From: Aurantimonas aggregata | GTDB taxonomy: Bacteria; Pseudomonadota; Alphaproteobacteria; Rhizobiales; Rhizobiaceae | Length of the DNA stretch: 64,000 nucleotides | Direction of reading: 5' to 3' | Assembly: GCF_010500835.1 (NCBI RefSeq) | Contig: NZ_JAAAMJ010000012.1 | Location: 1-64,000 of the forward strand | Shown: positions 52,955-63,894 of the stretch, piece by piece | Layout: each line of letters opens with the position of its first letter | Numbering within the stretch: the first letter of the stretch is position 1 | The notes under the pieces: model-generated | Databases searched by the model: none | The model's input: the letters and a program-made list of their open reading frames with translations, nothing else | What the model was told of the DNA's origin: nothing | Program-made: the position numbers and the translations under genes

Positions 52955-52965
52955 GCAGTGCATGC

Positions 52966-53994
52966 TCAGTACTGGTCTTCGTAGCGCTTGGCCAGATCGT
53001 CGATGTTCTCCGGCGGCCAATCGGTGACGTCCATGCCGAGGTGGAGACCCATGGAGGCAAGAACCTCCTTGATCTCGTTCAGCGACTTGCGACCAAAGTT
53101 CGGGGTGCGGAGCATCTCGGCTTCGGTCTTCTGGATCAGATCGCCGATGTAGACGATGTTGTCGTTCTTCAGGCAGTTGGCCGAACGAACCGAAAGCTCT
53201 AGTTCGTCGACCTTCTTGAGAAGCGCCGGGTTGAAGGCCAGTTCGGCGATCTGCTCGTCGGCGCCGGCACCAGCGCGCTGGTCGCGCTGCGGCTCCTCGA
53301 AGTTGATGAACACCGCCAGCTGATCCTGGAGAATACGGGCGGCATAGGCCACCGCGTCTTCGCCCGTGATCGAGCCATCGGTCTCGATCGACATGGTCAG
53401 CTTGTCCTTGTTGAGATCCTGCCCCTCGCGGGTGGCCTCGACCTTGTAGGACACCTTCTTGACCGGCGAGAACAGCGAGTCGACCGGGATCAGCCCGATC
53501 GGCGCGTCTTCAGCGCGGTTCTGATCGGCCGGGACGTAGCCCTTGCCGGTGTCGACCGTGAATTCCATGCGGATCTCGGCGCCCTCGTCGAGGGTGCAGA
53601 TCTCGTGCTGCGGGTTGAGGACCTCGATGTCACCGACGGTCTGGATGTCACCGGCGCGAACGACGCCCGGGCCGGACTTGCGAAGGACCATCCGCTTCGG
53701 GCCTTCGCCCTGCATGCCGATGTTGATTTCCTTCACGTTCAGAACGATGTCGGTCACGTCTTCGCGGACGCCCGGGATCGACGAAAACTCGTGCAGGACA
53801 CCGTCGATCTGGACGGCCGTGACGGCCGCGCCCTGAAGCGACGACAGGAGAACGCGGCGGAGCGCGTTGCCAAGCGTCAGGCCAAAACCGCGCTCCAGCG
53901 GCTCAGCGGTCAGCGACGCCTTCGTCCGGCTTCCACCGTTCTTGAAGACGACCTGGTTCGGCTTGGTGAGGTCTTGCCAATTGCTAGCAATCAT
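52966..53994 (-). CDS. rpoA: RNA polymerase alpha subunit
   Basis: The alpha subunit starts RNA polymerase assembly through its N-terminal domain (residues 1-235; [28 protein letters not shown]) and contacts promoters and activators through its C-terminal domain (about 255-325; [34 protein letters not shown]). The length of 342 is usual for Hyphomicrobiales. It lies between rpsK and rplQ as in other bacteria. Confidence 0.97.
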   Translation of the reverse strand: MIASNWQDLTKPNQVVFKNGGSRTKASLTAEPLERGFGLTLGNALRRVLLSSLQGAAVTAVQIDGVLHEFSSIPGVREDVTDIVLNVKEINIGMQGEGPKRMVLRKSGPGVVRAGDIQTVGDIEVLNPQHEICTLDEGAEIRMEFTVDTGKGYVPADQNRAEDAPIGLIPVDSLFSPVKKVSYKVEATREGQDLNKDKLTMSIETDGSITGEDAVAYAARILQDQLAVFINFEEPQRDQRAGAGADEQIAELAFNPALLKKVDELELSVRSANCLKNDNIVYIGDLIQKTEAEMLRTPNFGRKSLNEIKEVLASMGLHLGMDVTDWPPENIDDLAKRYEDQY

Positions 53995-54198
53995 GACGGA
54001 TGCCTTCCAGTTTCCTCGCCACTATCCAATCGTGGCGATGGTTCTGATACCGGAGCCTGTCGGTCGGATCGCATGGGCGATCGGACCCGGCTTCTCGGCT
54101 TGAATTATGCTTCGGCGCGCAGCCCGAGAGGCGCGCGCCGACCGCCGCAACCTCGACCGGCCGCGAAACGGGCCGAAGCCCGTCGCAGCCGGATCAGA

Positions 54199-54588
54199 TC
54201 AAACGCGGCGCTTCTTGCGCGGACGCACGCCATTGTGCGGGATCGGCGTAACGTCGCGGATCGACGTGATCGTGAAGCCCGCTGCCTGCAGCGCGCGAAG
54301 CGCCGACTCACGGCCCGAACCTGGTCCGCACACCTCGACCTCGAGAGTGCGCATGCCGTGTTCCTGGGCCTTCTTGGCTGCGTCTTCAGCCGCGGTCTGC
54401 GCGGCGAACGGCGTCGACTTGCGCGACCCCTTGAAGCCCTGCGCACCGGCCGAGGACCAGGCAATCGTATTGCCCTGCGCGTCGGTGATGGTGATCAGCG
54501 TGTTGTTGAAGGTCGAACTCACATGGGCGACGCCCGACGTGATATTCTTGCGTTCGCGGCGACGAACGCGCTGTGCTTCTTTAGCCAT
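54199..54588 (-). CDS. rpsK: 30S ribosomal protein S11
   Basis: S11 forms part of the mRNA cleft on the platform of the small subunit. The 129 residues include [40 protein letters not shown] and the C-terminal [11 protein letters not shown]. It lies 80 bp after rpsM and 204 bp before rpoA. Confidence 0.97.
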   Translation of the reverse strand: MAKEAQRVRRRERKNITSGVAHVSSTFNNTLITITDAQGNTIAWSSAGAQGFKGSRKSTPFAAQTAAEDAAKKAQEHGMRTLEVEVCGPGSGRESALRALQAAGFTITSIRDVTPIPHNGVRPRKKRRV

Positions 54589-54668
54589 ATAAACTCGGTC
54601 CTGTTGATATCGACACCGCCGTTATTCCAGCGGCTACACCGACAGCGCGCCCGAAGGCGCGCCGCGAA

Positions 54669-55037
54669 TTATTTCTTCTTGCCTGCGATGGCCTTTGCCG
54701 GACCCTTGCGGGTGCGGGCATTGGTATGGGTGCGCTGGCCGCGCACCGGCAGGCCGCGGCGATGGCGCAGGCCGCGGTAGCAGCCGAGATCCATCAGACG
54801 CTTGATGTTCATCGCGGTCTCGCGGCGAAGATCGCCCTCGACCTGATAGTCGCGATCGATCATCTCGCGGATCTGCAGAACCTCGGAATCGGTGAGGTCG
54901 TTCACCCGGCGCTCTTCGCCGAGATTGACCTTTTCGACGATCTCTTTCGCGAACGTCGAGCCGATGCCATGGATGTACTGCAGAGCGATGACGACGCGCT
55001 TGTTCGTCGGGATGTTGACGCCAGCGATGCGTGCCAC
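54669..55037 (-). CDS. rpsM: 30S ribosomal protein S13
   Basis: S13 sits at the head of the small subunit and contacts the P-site tRNA with its basic tail. Conserved parts are [30 protein letters not shown] and [20 protein letters not shown]. The GTG at 55037 is taken as the start because it gives the family N-terminus and lies 7 nt from the AGGAG site; the ATG at 55043 is only one base from that site. Confidence 0.95.
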   Translation of the reverse strand: MARIAGVNIPTNKRVVIALQYIHGIGSTFAKEIVEKVNLGEERRVNDLTDSEVLQIREMIDRDYQVEGDLRRETAMNIKRLMDLGCYRGLRHRRGLPVRGQRTHTNARTRKGPAKAIAGKKK

Positions 55038-55234
55038 AACCATACTCCTAGAATTAAATGGGCAGAGAAGCTGCCTCGCACAAGATGCGGGAGCCCTACA
55101 GCCGACAACGACCGATACAGGACTTCCGAATGAAGGCCTGCGCCGATCGCAAAGGATTCGCGAATAGGCGCAGGATATAGATCATCGGGGCTTGACAAGT
55201 CAACCGCCTGCCCCGGGTCGTCGCTGGCGCAGCG

Positions 55235-55882
55235 TCAGCCGTTGACGATACGCTCGATGCTCTGCGTCACCGCGTCCACATCCTGCATGCCATCCACCCA
55301 GCGCAGCGTGCCCTTGCAGTGGTAGTAGCCCACCAGCGGCGAGGTATCCTTGTAATAGGACCTCAGGCGGGTGCGCATGGTTTCGGCGTTGTCGTCGGGC
55401 CGGCGCTTGAACTCCGTCGACTGGCAGACGTCGCAGACGCCGTCCACCGTCGGCTTGCGGTCCTCGTCGTGATAGACCGCCCCGCACTTGGCACAGGTGA
55501 ACCGGCCGGAGACGCGCTTGACCAGCACGTCGTCGTCGACCCGCATCTCGATCACATGATCGAGCGCCAGGCCCTTGGCGTCCAGCATCGCCTCCACCGC
55601 ATCCGCCTGCACCAGGGTGCGCGGATAGCCGTCGAGAATGAAGCCGTCGGCGCAGTCAGGCTGGTCGATCCGCTCCGACACGATCGCGTTGACGATGTCG
55701 TCGGACACGAGATTGCCGGCATCCATGACGGCCTTGGCCTGCAGTCCTACTTCGCTCTGGGCAGCCACCGCTGCCCTGAGCATATCCCCCGTCGACAGCT
55801 GCGGTACGCCCAGCCGTTCGATCAGCCGATGAGCCTGGGTTCCCTTGCCCGCGCCCGGCGGCCCCAACAAAATCAATATCAT
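55235..55882 (-). CDS. adk: Adenylate kinase
   Basis: Adk interconverts ATP, AMP and ADP. The P-loop [11 protein letters not shown] (residues 8-18), the AMP-binding [14 protein letters not shown] and a long LID domain are present. The LID carries four cysteines (Cys130, Cys133, Cys150, Cys153), so it should bind a structural zinc as in Gram-positive and many alphaproteobacterial forms. It overlaps secY by 4 bp and is co-translated with it. Confidence 0.96.
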   Translation of the reverse strand: MILILLGPPGAGKGTQAHRLIERLGVPQLSTGDMLRAAVAAQSEVGLQAKAVMDAGNLVSDDIVNAIVSERIDQPDCADGFILDGYPRTLVQADAVEAMLDAKGLALDHVIEMRVDDDVLVKRVSGRFTCAKCGAVYHDEDRKPTVDGVCDVCQSTEFKRRPDDNAETMRTRLRSYYKDTSPLVGYYHCKGTLRWVDGMQDVDAVTQSIERIVNG

Positions 55883-57222
55883 TTGCCCCCTCGTCTCCCC
55901 CCTCTGAGCTTCGCCTTCTTGACCAGGCCCTCGTACTGGTGAGCCAGAAGATGGCCCTGAACCTGGGCGACGGTATCCATGGTCACGCTGACGACGATCA
56001 GCAGCGAAGTGCCCCCGAGATAGAACGGAATGCCGGCGGCCGATATGAGAAATTCGGGTAACAGGCAGATCACCACCAGATAGATGGCGCCGATGACGGT
56101 TATCCGGGTCAGGACATAGTCGATGTAGTCCGCGGTGCGCTCACCCGGGCGGATGCCCGGAATGAAGCCGCCGTGCTTCTTGAGATTGTCGGCGGTGTCC
56201 TTCGGGCTGAAGACGACCGCCGTGTAGAAGAAGGCGAAGAAGGCGATCAGCGCGGCATACAAGAACATGTAAAGCGGCTGGCCATGGCCGAGCGAGGCGA
56301 CGACGGTGGTCGCCCAACCCGGCAGCTGCGTCGTGTCGGTGAAGTTGGCGACCGTGACCGGCAGCAGCAGAAGCGAGGAGGCGAAGATCGGCGGGATAAC
56401 GCCCGACGTGTTCAGCTTCAGCGGCAGATGCGACGTGTCGCCCTGGAACATTCGGTTGCCGACCTGGCGCTTCGGGTACTGGATCAGCAATCGTCGCTGC
56501 GCCCTCTCGAAGAACACGATCCCGGCGATGCAGGTAATCGCCACGACGATCACCAGAAGGATGATCGCGGTCGACAGGGCACCGGTCCGGCCGAGTTCCA
56601 GCAGGTTCGCGATGGCCGAGGGCAGGTTGGCAACGATGCCGGCGAAGATGATCAGCGAGATGCCGTTACCGATGCCGCGGGCGGTGATCTGCTCGCCGAG
56701 CCACATCAGGAACATCGTGCCGCCAACCAGCGTGATCACGGCGGAAAGACGGAAGAACCAGCTCGGATCGACGACGATCCCCGGCTGCGATTCCAGGCCA
56801 GCGGCAATGCCGTAAGCCTGGACTGTGGCCAGGAGCACGGTGCCGTAGCGGGTGTATTGGTTAATGACCTTGCGGCCCTGCTCGCCTTCCTTCTTCAGCG
56901 TCTCCAGCGACGGCACGACCGAGGTCATGAGCTGGATGATGATCGACGCCGAAATGTAGGGCATGATTCCGAGAGCGAAGATCGCCATCCGCTCGATGGC
57001 GCCGCCGGAAAACATGTTGAACAGGCCGAGGATGCCCGACGACTGCTGGGAGAAGGCCTGCGCCAGCGCGTCCGGATTGATGCCAGGCATCGGGATATAC
57101 GTCCCGAGCCGGTAGACCAGAAGCGCGCCAAGCGTAAACCATATACGCTTCTTGAGGTCCTCAGCCTTGGAAAAGGCGGAGAAATTCAGGTTAGCGGCGA
57201 GTTGTTCCGCAGCCGATGCCAT
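55879..57222 (-). CDS. secY: Protein translocase subunit SecY
   Basis: SecY is the channel of the Sec translocon, with ten transmembrane helices in 447 residues. Recognisable parts are [20 protein letters not shown] (first helix), [20 protein letters not shown] (plug and second helix), [20 protein letters not shown] (loop C5-type region) and the basic end LRGGRRGGK. The gene order rplO-secY-adk is the usual one. A hairpin lies between rplO and secY. Confidence 0.97.
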   Translation of the reverse strand: MASAAEQLAANLNFSAFSKAEDLKKRIWFTLGALLVYRLGTYIPMPGINPDALAQAFSQQSSGILGLFNMFSGGAIERMAIFALGIMPYISASIIIQLMTSVVPSLETLKKEGEQGRKVINQYTRYGTVLLATVQAYGIAAGLESQPGIVVDPSWFFRLSAVITLVGGTMFLMWLGEQITARGIGNGISLIIFAGIVANLPSAIANLLELGRTGALSTAIILLVIVVAITCIAGIVFFERAQRRLLIQYPKRQVGNRMFQGDTSHLPLKLNTSGVIPPIFASSLLLLPVTVANFTDTTQLPGWATTVVASLGHGQPLYMFLYAALIAFFAFFYTAVVFSPKDTADNLKKHGGFIPGIRPGERTADYIDYVLTRITVIGAIYLVVICLLPEFLISAAGIPFYLGGTSLLIVVSVTMDTVAQVQGHLLAHQYEGLVKKAKLRGGRRGGK

Positions 57223-57302
57223 GAAGGGGATGTCTCCGGGTTGTCGTCCCGCATGTCGGTCGAGAGACGCTCAGGCGAAACCCGCCGGCCCGGGTAGAGA
57301 AC

Positions 57303-57325
57303 GGGCTCCCTCAACGAGGGAGCCC
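57303..57325 (-). terminator. Strong hairpin between rplO and secY
   Basis: GGGCTCCCTC and GAGGGAGCCC form a perfect 10-bp stem with a three-base loop. There is no T run on the minus strand, so it may be a transcript-stability or processing element instead of a true terminator. Confidence 0.55.
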
Positions 57326-57364
57326 GAGAGATAGGCGGGTCGAACGTGGGGCGCAAGCCGCAGC

Positions 57365-57835
57365 TTAAGCCGCGGTGCTGGTTCCCGACGTCACCGATCC
57401 GCCAGCCTTCTCGACCTTCTCGACCGCCGACTTGGACGCGCCCGCGACAGTGATGCTGATCTTCGCGGACAGTTCGCCATCACCGAGCAGACGGACACCG
57501 TCCTTGGTGCGACGAACGACACCCGCCGCCTTCAGCGCGGCGACGTCGATGTCACCGGCGGCATCGAGCTTGCCGGCGTCGATCGCCTGCTGGATGCGCC
57601 CGACGGACACGACGGTGAAGTCCTTGGCGAAAATGTTGGTGAAGCCGCGCTTCGGCAGGCGCCGGAACAGCGGCATCTGGCCGCCCTCGAAGCCGTTGAT
57701 GGCGACGCCCGAGCGGGACTTCTGCCCCTTCACGCCGCGGCCACCGGTCTTGCCGGTGCCCGAACCGATGCCGCGACCGACGCGCTTGCGCGAATGGGTG
57801 GCACCGGGCTTGTCGGAGATCTCGTTCAGATTCAT
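57365..57835 (-). CDS. rplO: 50S ribosomal protein L15
   Basis: L15 is a late-assembly protein of the large subunit. Conserved parts are [40 protein letters not shown] and [17 protein letters not shown]. The C-terminal part ends in a Ser/Thr/Ala tail. It lies 121 bp after rpmD. Confidence 0.96.
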   Translation of the reverse strand: MNLNEISDKPGATHSRKRVGRGIGSGTGKTGGRGVKGQKSRSGVAINGFEGGQMPLFRRLPKRGFTNIFAKDFTVVSVGRIQQAIDAGKLDAAGDIDVAALKAAGVVRRTKDGVRLLGDGELSAKISITVAGASKSAVEKVEKAGGSVTSGTSTAA

Positions 57836-57956
57836 CAGTCTTCTCCTGGAGTATCCCCGACGCGATGTCCCGACGAAAGGGGACGGCAGAGATGCTCTGG
57901 CAATGGGTTGTGCCTTTCGAAGCGACGCGGCCGGATGGCCGCGCCCGCATCGATGA

Positions 57957-58160
57957 TCAGGCCTCCTCGATCACGCGAACGAGGTGGTGGACCTTGGCGA
58001 TCATGCCGCGCACTGCAGGAGTGTCCTCGAGCGTGCGGCGGCGGTTCATCTTGTTCAGGCCGAGCCCGACCAGCGTCTGGCGCTGGGCGTCGGGACGGCG
58101 GAGCGGGCTGCCGATCTGCTCGACGGTGATCGTGTTACCCGCAGTTTTCTTGTCGGCCAT
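57957..58160 (-). CDS. rpmD: 50S ribosomal protein L30
   Basis: L30 is a small protein of the large subunit, 67 residues here. Typical parts are [20 protein letters not shown] and [20 protein letters not shown], ending [10 protein letters not shown]. It lies between rpsE and rplO. Confidence 0.95.
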   Translation of the reverse strand: MADKKTAGNTITVEQIGSPLRRPDAQRQTLVGLGLNKMNRRRTLEDTPAVRGMIAKVHHLVRVIEEA

Positions 58161-58211
58161 CGATTGGCTCCTTCACTCAAAGCGGCAGGGGTCGACCCCC
58201 TGCCCGTCCAA

Positions 58212-58769
58212 TCAATCCTCGGCCGATACCGAAACGCCCGCGAGATCGCGTCGACGTGCCTGCAGGGTCGAGTACTTCAAGCCGCGGCGAGCCGCAACAT
58301 CCTTGGGGTGAACCGCCTGCTTCAGCGCGTCGAACGTGGCGCGAACCATGTTGTAGGGGTTCGACGATCCCAGCGACTTGGCGACGACGTCGTGCATGCC
58401 GACGGCCTCGAACACGGCGCGCATCGGACCACCGGCGATGATGCCGGTACCGGCTTCGGCCGCGCGCAGGATAACCTTGCCGGCGCCGTGGCGGCCCTCG
58501 GTGTCATGATGCAGCGTGCGAGCGTCGCGCAGCGGAACGAAGATCAGGTCGCGCTTGGCGGCTTCCGTCGCCTTCCGGATCGCCTCCGGCACTTCACGGG
58601 CCTTGCCGTGGCCGAAGCCGACGCGGCCCTTCAGGTCACCGACCACGACGAGCGCGGCGAAACCGAAGCGACGGCCGCCCTTGACGACCTTGGCGACGCG
58701 GTTGATGTGGACGAGCTTGTCGACGAAACCGTCGTCGCGATCGTCATGTCTGTCATTGCGAGGCGCCAT
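58212..58769 (-). CDS. rpsE: 30S ribosomal protein S5
   Basis: S5 helps decoding accuracy and mRNA unwinding. The double-stranded RNA-binding N-terminal part ([20 protein letters not shown]) and the second domain ([39 protein letters not shown]) are normal. The 185 residues include a short charged N-terminal extension ([13 protein letters not shown]), as in other alphaproteobacteria. Confidence 0.96.
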   Translation of the reverse strand: MAPRNDRHDDRDDGFVDKLVHINRVAKVVKGGRRFGFAALVVVGDLKGRVGFGHGKAREVPEAIRKATEAAKRDLIFVPLRDARTLHHDTEGRHGAGKVILRAAEAGTGIIAGGPMRAVFEAVGMHDVVAKSLGSSNPYNMVRATFDALKQAVHPKDVAARRGLKYSTLQARRRDLAGVSVSAED

Positions 58770-58876
58770 ATCCTGTTCCTTGTTCTTTTCCGGAGGCGTC
58801 TAAGCGAAGACGGCCGCCAGGGCGACCGTCCGGTTCGTTGCCATTCCGCCGCCGCAATGCCGGCGGAACGGCTGGC

Positions 58877-59239
58877 TCAGAAGTTGAGCCCGCCCTCACG
58901 GGCGGAATCAGCCAGAGCCTTGATGCGGCCGTGATAGATGAAAGCGCCCCGATCGAAAACCACGTCGGTAACGCCAGCCTCCTTGGCGCGCTCGGCGACG
59001 AGCTTGCCCACGGCAGCTGCGGCGGCCGTGTCGGCCCCCGTCTTCAGTGCTTCGCGCAGATTGAGATCGAGGCTCGAAGCTGCAGCCAGTGTCCGGCCCG
59101 CCTCGTCGTCGATGATCTGCGCATAGATGTTCTTCGACGAGCGGTGAACGGACAGGCGAGGCCTGCCATTCGCCACCTTCTTGAGCGAGCGGCGGACGCG
59201 CGAAGCACGGCGCCGCAGGTTTTCCTTCGGTGTAGCCAT
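58877..59239 (-). CDS. rplR: 50S ribosomal protein L18
   Basis: L18 binds 5S rRNA with L5. The 120 residues include [40 protein letters not shown] and [20 protein letters not shown]. Eight bases separate it from rplF. Confidence 0.96.
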   Translation of the reverse strand: MATPKENLRRRASRVRRSLKKVANGRPRLSVHRSSKNIYAQIIDDEAGRTLAAASSLDLNLREALKTGADTAAAAAVGKLVAERAKEAGVTDVVFDRGAFIYHGRIKALADSAREGGLNF

Positions 59240-59247
59240 AACGAGCC

Positions 59248-59781
59248 CTACTTCTTCTTGCCTTCCTTGCGGACGATGGTTTCGTCCGCGTATTTCACGC
59301 CCTTGCCCTTGTACGGCTCGGGACCGCGGTATTCGCGGATTTCAGCGGCGACCTGGCCGACACGCTGCTTGTCGATGCCGGAGACGACGATTTCCGTCGG
59401 CTTCGGAACGACGATCTGGATGCCTTCCGGCACCGGATAGAGCACGTCGTGGCTGAAGCCAAGCGCCAGCTGCAGGTTCTTGCCTTGCAGCGAGGCACGA
59501 TAACCAACGCCGTTGATCTCCAGCTTCTTTTCGAAGCCGGTCTTCACGCCGTTCAGGATGTTCGAGATCATCGTGCGGGACATGCCCCACTTCGACCGCG
59601 CATCCTTGGACTGGTCGCGCGGATCCACCTGGATCGCGCCCTCTTCCATCTTCACCAGCACTTCTTCGTTCACCACGAAGGAGAGCTCGCCTTTCGGTCC
59701 CTTGACCGTGACGGTCTGCCCATCGACGGACGCAGTCACGCCATCAGGTACGGCGACCGGCTTTTTACCAATACGAGACAT
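59248..59781 (-). CDS. rplF: 50S ribosomal protein L6
   Basis: L6 has two similar domains near the sarcin-ricin loop. Signature parts are [49 protein letters not shown] and [15 protein letters not shown]. The 177-residue length is normal. Confidence 0.97.
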   Translation of the reverse strand: MSRIGKKPVAVPDGVTASVDGQTVTVKGPKGELSFVVNEEVLVKMEEGAIQVDPRDQSKDARSKWGMSRTMISNILNGVKTGFEKKLEINGVGYRASLQGKNLQLALGFSHDVLYPVPEGIQIVVPKPTEIVVSGIDKQRVGQVAAEIREYRGPEPYKGKGVKYADETIVRKEGKKK

Positions 59782-59825
59782 ATCGAAACCCTGTCCGTTC
59801 GTTGCGCTGGGAGGCTGCTACCGCG

Positions 59826-60224
59826 TCAGAAGACGCGGCAGAGCACCTCACCGCCGACATTCTGTTCGCGAGCGCTGTGGTCAGCCATGACGCCCTTCGG
59901 CGTCGACAGCACCGAGATGCCCAGCCCGTTCGCCACCTGCGGAATGGTCTTCGCCGAAACGTAGACCCGTCGACCAGGCTTGGAGACGCGAGCGATCTCG
60001 CGAATCACCGGAGTGCCCTCGTAGTACTTCAGCTCGATCTGGAACTCAGACTGGCCGTTGACGAATTCCGTCTGCGTGTAGCCCCGAATGTAGCCCTCGT
60101 CCTTGAGGACGTCGAGCACGCGGCCGCGCAGCTTTGAAGCCGGTGTCATCACCGACGACTTGTTGCGCATGATCGCGTTGCGGATACGGGTCAGCATATC
60201 GCCGAGAGGATCAGATAGTGACAT
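59826..60224 (-). CDS. rpsH: 30S ribosomal protein S8
   Basis: S8 is a primary 16S rRNA binder and in other bacteria can control translation of this operon. The 132 residues include [30 protein letters not shown]-like [15 protein letters not shown] and the C-terminal [20 protein letters not shown], ending GGEVLCRVF. Confidence 0.96.
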   Translation of the reverse strand: MSLSDPLGDMLTRIRNAIMRNKSSVMTPASKLRGRVLDVLKDEGYIRGYTQTEFVNGQSEFQIELKYYEGTPVIREIARVSKPGRRVYVSAKTIPQVANGLGISVLSTPKGVMADHSAREQNVGGEVLCRVF

Positions 60225-60236
60225 GGCGTGACCTCC

Positions 60237-60542
60237 TTACCAGCTCGACTTCACGATGCCGGGAATCTGGCCACTATTGCCCAGGTCCCGCAGCGCGATG
60301 CGGCTCATCTTCAGCTTGCGATAATAGGCACGCGGGCGACCGGTGACCTCGCAGCGGTTGCGGACACGCACCTTCGAGCCGTTGCGCGGAAGTTCCGCCA
60401 GCTCGAGCTGCGCCCGGAAACGCTCCTCCATGGGAGCGTCGGCATTCTTGGTGATCGTCTTCAGAGCGGCTCGCTTGGCGGCGTACTTCTTCACCAGCTT
60501 CTTGCGATGCTCGTTCTGCTCGATCATGCCCTTTTTGGCCAT
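60237..60542 (-). CDS. rpsN: 30S ribosomal protein S14 (long, zinc-free type)
   Basis: S14 is needed for assembly of the small-subunit head. This is the 101-residue form without the zinc CxxC pairs; only one Cys is present ([18 protein letters not shown]). The end [18 protein letters not shown] is diagnostic. It lies 12 bp before rpsH. Confidence 0.96.
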   Translation of the reverse strand: MAKKGMIEQNEHRKKLVKKYAAKRAALKTITKNADAPMEERFRAQLELAELPRNGSKVRVRNRCEVTGRPRAYYRKLKMSRIALRDLGNSGQIPGIVKSSW

Positions 60543-60567
60543 TGTCTCGTCCTTTGCTCGACTGCCG

Positions 60568-61131
60568 TTACTGGCGGAAGGGGAAGTTGAACGCCTTCAG
60601 CAGCGCCCGGGCTTCCTCGTCATTGTTCGCCGTCGTACAGACGATGATGTCCATGCCCCACATCTGATCAACCTTGTCGTAGTTGATCTCGGGGAACACG
60701 ATGTGTTCCTTGATGCCCATGGCGAAATTGCCGCGGCCATCGAAGCTCTTCGGGTTCAGGCCGCGGAAGTCGCGGACACGCGGCAGGGCGATCTGCACCA
60801 GCCGGTCCATGAACTCGTACATTTTGTCCTTGCGCAAAGTGACCTTCGCGCCGATCGGCATGCCTTCGCGCAGCTTGAAGCCGGCGATGGACTTGGTGGC
60901 GCGGGTCACGACGGGCTTCTGCCCGGCGATGCGCGCGAGATCCTCGGCGGCCACGCTCGGCTTCTTGGAGTCTGCCGTCGCCTCGCCGACACCCATGTTG
61001 ATGACGATCTTCTCGAGGCGCGGCACCTGCATCTCGTTCGAGTACGAGAACTGCTCCAGCAGCGCCTTGCGGATTTCATCGCGATAGACGCGCTTCAGCC
61101 GCGGCTCGTAAGCGGTTGCGGTCTCAGCCAT
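60568..61131 (-). CDS. rplE: 50S ribosomal protein L5
   Basis: L5 binds 5S rRNA and contacts the P-site tRNA. Parts seen are [40 protein letters not shown] and [20 protein letters not shown]. The 187 residues are normal. Its start overlaps the end of rplX by 8 bp. Confidence 0.97.
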   Translation of the reverse strand: MAETATAYEPRLKRVYRDEIRKALLEQFSYSNEMQVPRLEKIVINMGVGEATADSKKPSVAAEDLARIAGQKPVVTRATKSIAGFKLREGMPIGAKVTLRKDKMYEFMDRLVQIALPRVRDFRGLNPKSFDGRGNFAMGIKEHIVFPEINYDKVDQMWGMDIIVCTTANNDEEARALLKAFNFPFRQ

Positions 61132-61438
61132 TGATCTGCTCTCCCGAGCGCTTCGCGACGCGCACCTTGGTGCCGTCGTCGAGGTTCTTGAAGCCGACGC
61201 GGGTGGCCTTGCCGTCCTTCGGGTCGGAGACCGCGAGGTTCGACAGGTGGATCGGAGCTTCCTTGTTGATGATACCGGCTTCCTGGGAAGCGGTCTGGCG
61301 CTGATGGCGCTTGACCATATTGACGCCGCGCACCAGGGCGCGTTCGTCCTTCGGCATCATCTTGATGACTTCACCCGACCGGCCCTTGTCCTTGCCGGCG
61401 AGCACGACGACCGTGTCGCCCTTGCGGATCTTTTGCAT
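61124..61438 (-). CDS. rplX: 50S ribosomal protein L24
   Basis: L24 starts assembly of the large subunit. The KOW motif is near the N-terminus ([20 protein letters not shown]), followed by [20 protein letters not shown]. It is 104 residues long and overlaps rplE. Confidence 0.96.
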   Translation of the reverse strand: MQKIRKGDTVVVLAGKDKGRSGEVIKMMPKDERALVRGVNMVKRHQRQTASQEAGIINKEAPIHLSNLAVSDPKDGKATRVGFKNLDDGTKVRVAKRSGEQING

Positions 61439-61451
61439 CGTCCGCTCTCCT

Positions 61452-61820
61452 CTATAGAACTTCGGGGGCCAGTGAGATGATCTTCATGTGGTTCTTGGCG
61501 CGAAGCTCGCGCGGAACCGGTCCGAAGATACGGGTGCCGACTGGCTCTTTCTTGTTGTCGATGAGCACCGCGGCATTCGAATCGAACCGAATGACCGAGC
61601 CGTCGGCGCGACGGATGTCCTTGGCGGTACGAACCACCACGGCCTTCATCACGTCGCCCTTCTTGACGCGGCCGCGCGGAATAGCTTCCTTGATCGACAC
61701 CACGATGATGTCGCCGACGGAGGCATATTTCCGCTTCGAGCCGCCCAGAACCTTGATGCACATGACACGACGCGCGCCGGAATTATCCGCGACGTCGAGG
61801 TTTGTTTGCATCTGAATCAT
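61452..61820 (-). CDS. rplN: 50S ribosomal protein L14
   Basis: L14 lies at the subunit interface and contacts 16S rRNA. The 122 residues include [40 protein letters not shown] and [20 protein letters not shown]. The start ATG is followed directly by a second ATG in the normal family position. Confidence 0.97.
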   Translation of the reverse strand: MIQMQTNLDVADNSGARRVMCIKVLGGSKRKYASVGDIIVVSIKEAIPRGRVKKGDVMKAVVVRTAKDIRRADGSVIRFDSNAAVLIDNKKEPVGTRIFGPVPRELRAKNHMKIISLAPEVL

Positions 61821-61884
61821 ATCAGGCCGCCTTCAAAGCTTGTTGCCGGGAGGCGCCGCGGAGGCGCTTCACCGACCGTACCGA

Positions 61885-62133
61885 TTAACTGGCTGCTGCC
61901 GCGTCGTTGGAAACGACGACCCAGCTCTTGTCCTTCGAGATCGGACGGCTCTCCTGGATGGAGACCATGTCGCCGATCTTGCACTGATTGTTCTCATCGT
62001 GCGCCTTGTACTTCTTCGACCGGCGCACGGTCTTCTTGAACAGCGGATGGGTGAAGCGACGCTCCACCAGAACCACCACCGTCTTTTCGTTCTTGTCGGA
62101 GACGACCGTCCCCTGCAGGATGCGTTTCGGCAT
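61885..62133 (-). CDS. rpsQ: 30S ribosomal protein S17
   Basis: S17 is a primary 16S rRNA binder. From ATG 62133 it has 82 residues, [40 protein letters not shown] and [17 protein letters not shown]. The longer frame upstream overlaps rpmC and is not part of the gene. Confidence 0.96.
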   Translation of the reverse strand: MPKRILQGTVVSDKNEKTVVVLVERRFTHPLFKKTVRRSKKYKAHDENNQCKIGDMVSIQESRPISKDKSWVVVSNDAAAAS

Positions 62134-62143
62134 TATCTGATCC

Positions 62144-62344
62144 TCAGGCCTTCGCCTCGGCCGCCTTGGAGCGGTTGATCGTCTTGATCCGTGCGATATC
62201 GCGACGCACCTGGCGAACGCGGGCGGTGTTCTCAAGCTGACCGGTGGCACGCTGGAAGCGCAGGTTGAACTGCTCCTTCTTCAGCTTGGCGAGCTCGTCC
62301 GTGAGTTCGTCCTGGGTCAGCGTCTTGACGTCGGAAGCTTTCAC
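62144..62344 (-). CDS. rpmC: 50S ribosomal protein L29
   Basis: L29 is a 66-residue helical hairpin near the exit tunnel, a docking site of trigger factor and SRP. Typical parts are [20 protein letters not shown] and [20 protein letters not shown]. Confidence 0.95.
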   Translation of the reverse strand: MKASDVKTLTQDELTDELAKLKKEQFNLRFQRATGQLENTARVRQVRRDIARIKTINRSKAAEAKA

Positions 62345-62356
62345 TTCAAACTCTCC

Positions 62357-62770
62357 TTACTCGGCGATGCGCTGGATGAAGCGCGTGCGGATCGGGAGCT
62401 TCGCAGCTCCCAGCCGCAGCGCTTCCCGCGCGATGTCTTCGGATACGCCGTCGATCTCGAACATGACGCGACCGGGATGAACCCGGGCGGCCCAGTAGTC
62501 GACGGAGCCCTTGCCCTTGCCCATGCGGACTTCGGTCGGCTTCGACGTGACCGGCAGGTCCGGGAAGATCCGGATCCAGACGCGGCCCTGGCGCTTCATC
62601 TGACGGGTGATCGCGCGGCGTGCCGCCTCGATCTGCCGCGCGGTGACCCGCTCGGGTTCGACCGCCTTCAGACCGAACGAGCCGAAGTTGAGGCTCGTTC
62701 CACCCTTGGCCGTGCCGTGAATGCGTCCCTTGAACGCCTTCCGGTACTTCGTGCGCTTTGGCTGCAGCAT
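62357..62770 (-). CDS. rplP: 50S ribosomal protein L16
   Basis: L16 organises the A-site region of the large subunit. The 137 residues include [20 protein letters not shown], the loop [40 protein letters not shown] and the end [18 protein letters not shown]. Confidence 0.97.
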   Translation of the reverse strand: MLQPKRTKYRKAFKGRIHGTAKGGTSLNFGSFGLKAVEPERVTARQIEAARRAITRQMKRQGRVWIRIFPDLPVTSKPTEVRMGKGKGSVDYWAARVHPGRVMFEIDGVSEDIAREALRLGAAKLPIRTRFIQRIAE

Positions 62771-62795
62771 CTTTCGTTACTCCGAATTCTGGCCG

Positions 62796-63503
62796 TCAGG
62801 CGTGCTCGCGACGACGACCGCCGCCGCCCTGGGCATCACCCTCGATCTGACGGCGCTCGGAGGCCATCGGATCATGCTCGAGGATTTCGCCCTTGAAGAT
62901 CCACACCTTGACGCCGCAAATGCCATAGGCAGTCTTGGCTTCGGCGGTGCCGTAATCGATGTCGGCGCGCAGCGTGTGCAGCGGCACACGGCCTTCGCGG
63001 TACCATTCCGTCCGGGCGATCTCGGCGCCGCCGAGGCGACCGCCGCAATTGATCCGGATGCCTTCGGCACCGAGGCGCATGGCCGACTGGACCGCACGCT
63101 TCATCGCCCGACGGAACGCCACCCGGCGCTCCAGCTGCTGGGCGATCGACTGCGCCACCAGCGTCGCGTCGATCTCGGGCTTGCGGATCTCGACGATATT
63201 GATGTGCGTCTCGGCGTCGGTCATCGAGGCGAGCTTCTTGCGAAGCTTCTCGATGTCGGCGCCCTTCTTGCCGATGACGATGCCCGGACGTGCCGAGTGG
63301 ATCGTGATGCGGCACTTCTTGTGCGGACGCTCGATGACGATCTTGGAAACCGCTGCCTGCTTCAGCTCTTCGAGCAGATAGGCGCGGATCTTGAGATCCT
63401 CATGCAGGAGCTCGCCGTATTCGCCGGTGTTGGCGAACCAGCGCGAGTCCCAGGTGCGGTTGATCCCGAGGCGGAAGCCGGTCGGGTTGATTTTCTGACC
63501 CAT
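62796..63503 (-). CDS. rpsC: 30S ribosomal protein S3
   Basis: S3 forms the mRNA entry channel with S4 and S5. The KH domain is clear ([20 protein letters not shown]), and the C-terminal domain has [20 protein letters not shown] and [20 protein letters not shown]. The 235 residues end in a basic tail. Its start shares one base with the rplV stop. Confidence 0.97.
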   Translation of the reverse strand: MGQKINPTGFRLGINRTWDSRWFANTGEYGELLHEDLKIRAYLLEELKQAAVSKIVIERPHKKCRITIHSARPGIVIGKKGADIEKLRKKLASMTDAETHINIVEIRKPEIDATLVAQSIAQQLERRVAFRRAMKRAVQSAMRLGAEGIRINCGGRLGGAEIARTEWYREGRVPLHTLRADIDYGTAEAKTAYGICGVKVWIFKGEILEHDPMASERRQIEGDAQGGGGRRREHA

Positions 63504-63892
63504 TATGCGGCCTCCTCGAGTGCGGCGACCTCGCGAACGACGATCGTCAGATGCGAGAAGGGCTTCTCCACCCGGCTCGCACGACCGCGACCGCGAGCGT
63601 GGAAACGCTTCATCGTGATCGACTTGCCGACATAGGCTTCCGCCACGATCAGCGAGTCGACGTCGAGATCATGGTTGTTCTCGGCGTTCGCAATGGCGCT
63701 TTCCAGCGTCTTCTTGACCGTCTCGGCAATCCGCTTGCGCGAGAAGGTCAGGTCCGCCAGGGCGGCCTCGACCTTCTTGCCGCGGATCAGCTGCGCGACG
63801 AGGTTGAGCTTCTGCGGGCTGACACGGATCGTCCGGGCGACAGCTCTCGCTTCGTTTTCGTTAAGCCGGCGCTCGGCCTTCACCTTACCCAT
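63503..63892 (-). CDS. rplV: 50S ribosomal protein L22
   Basis: L22 lines the peptide tunnel constriction through its beta hairpin. The 129 residues include [40 protein letters not shown] and the hairpin tip [20 protein letters not shown], ending in a short acidic tail. Confidence 0.96.
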   Translation of the reverse strand: MGKVKAERRLNENEARAVARTIRVSPQKLNLVAQLIRGKKVEAALADLTFSRKRIAETVKKTLESAIANAENNHDLDVDSLIVAEAYVGKSITMKRFHARGRGRASRVEKPFSHLTIVVREVAALEEAA

Positions 63893-63894
63893 GA

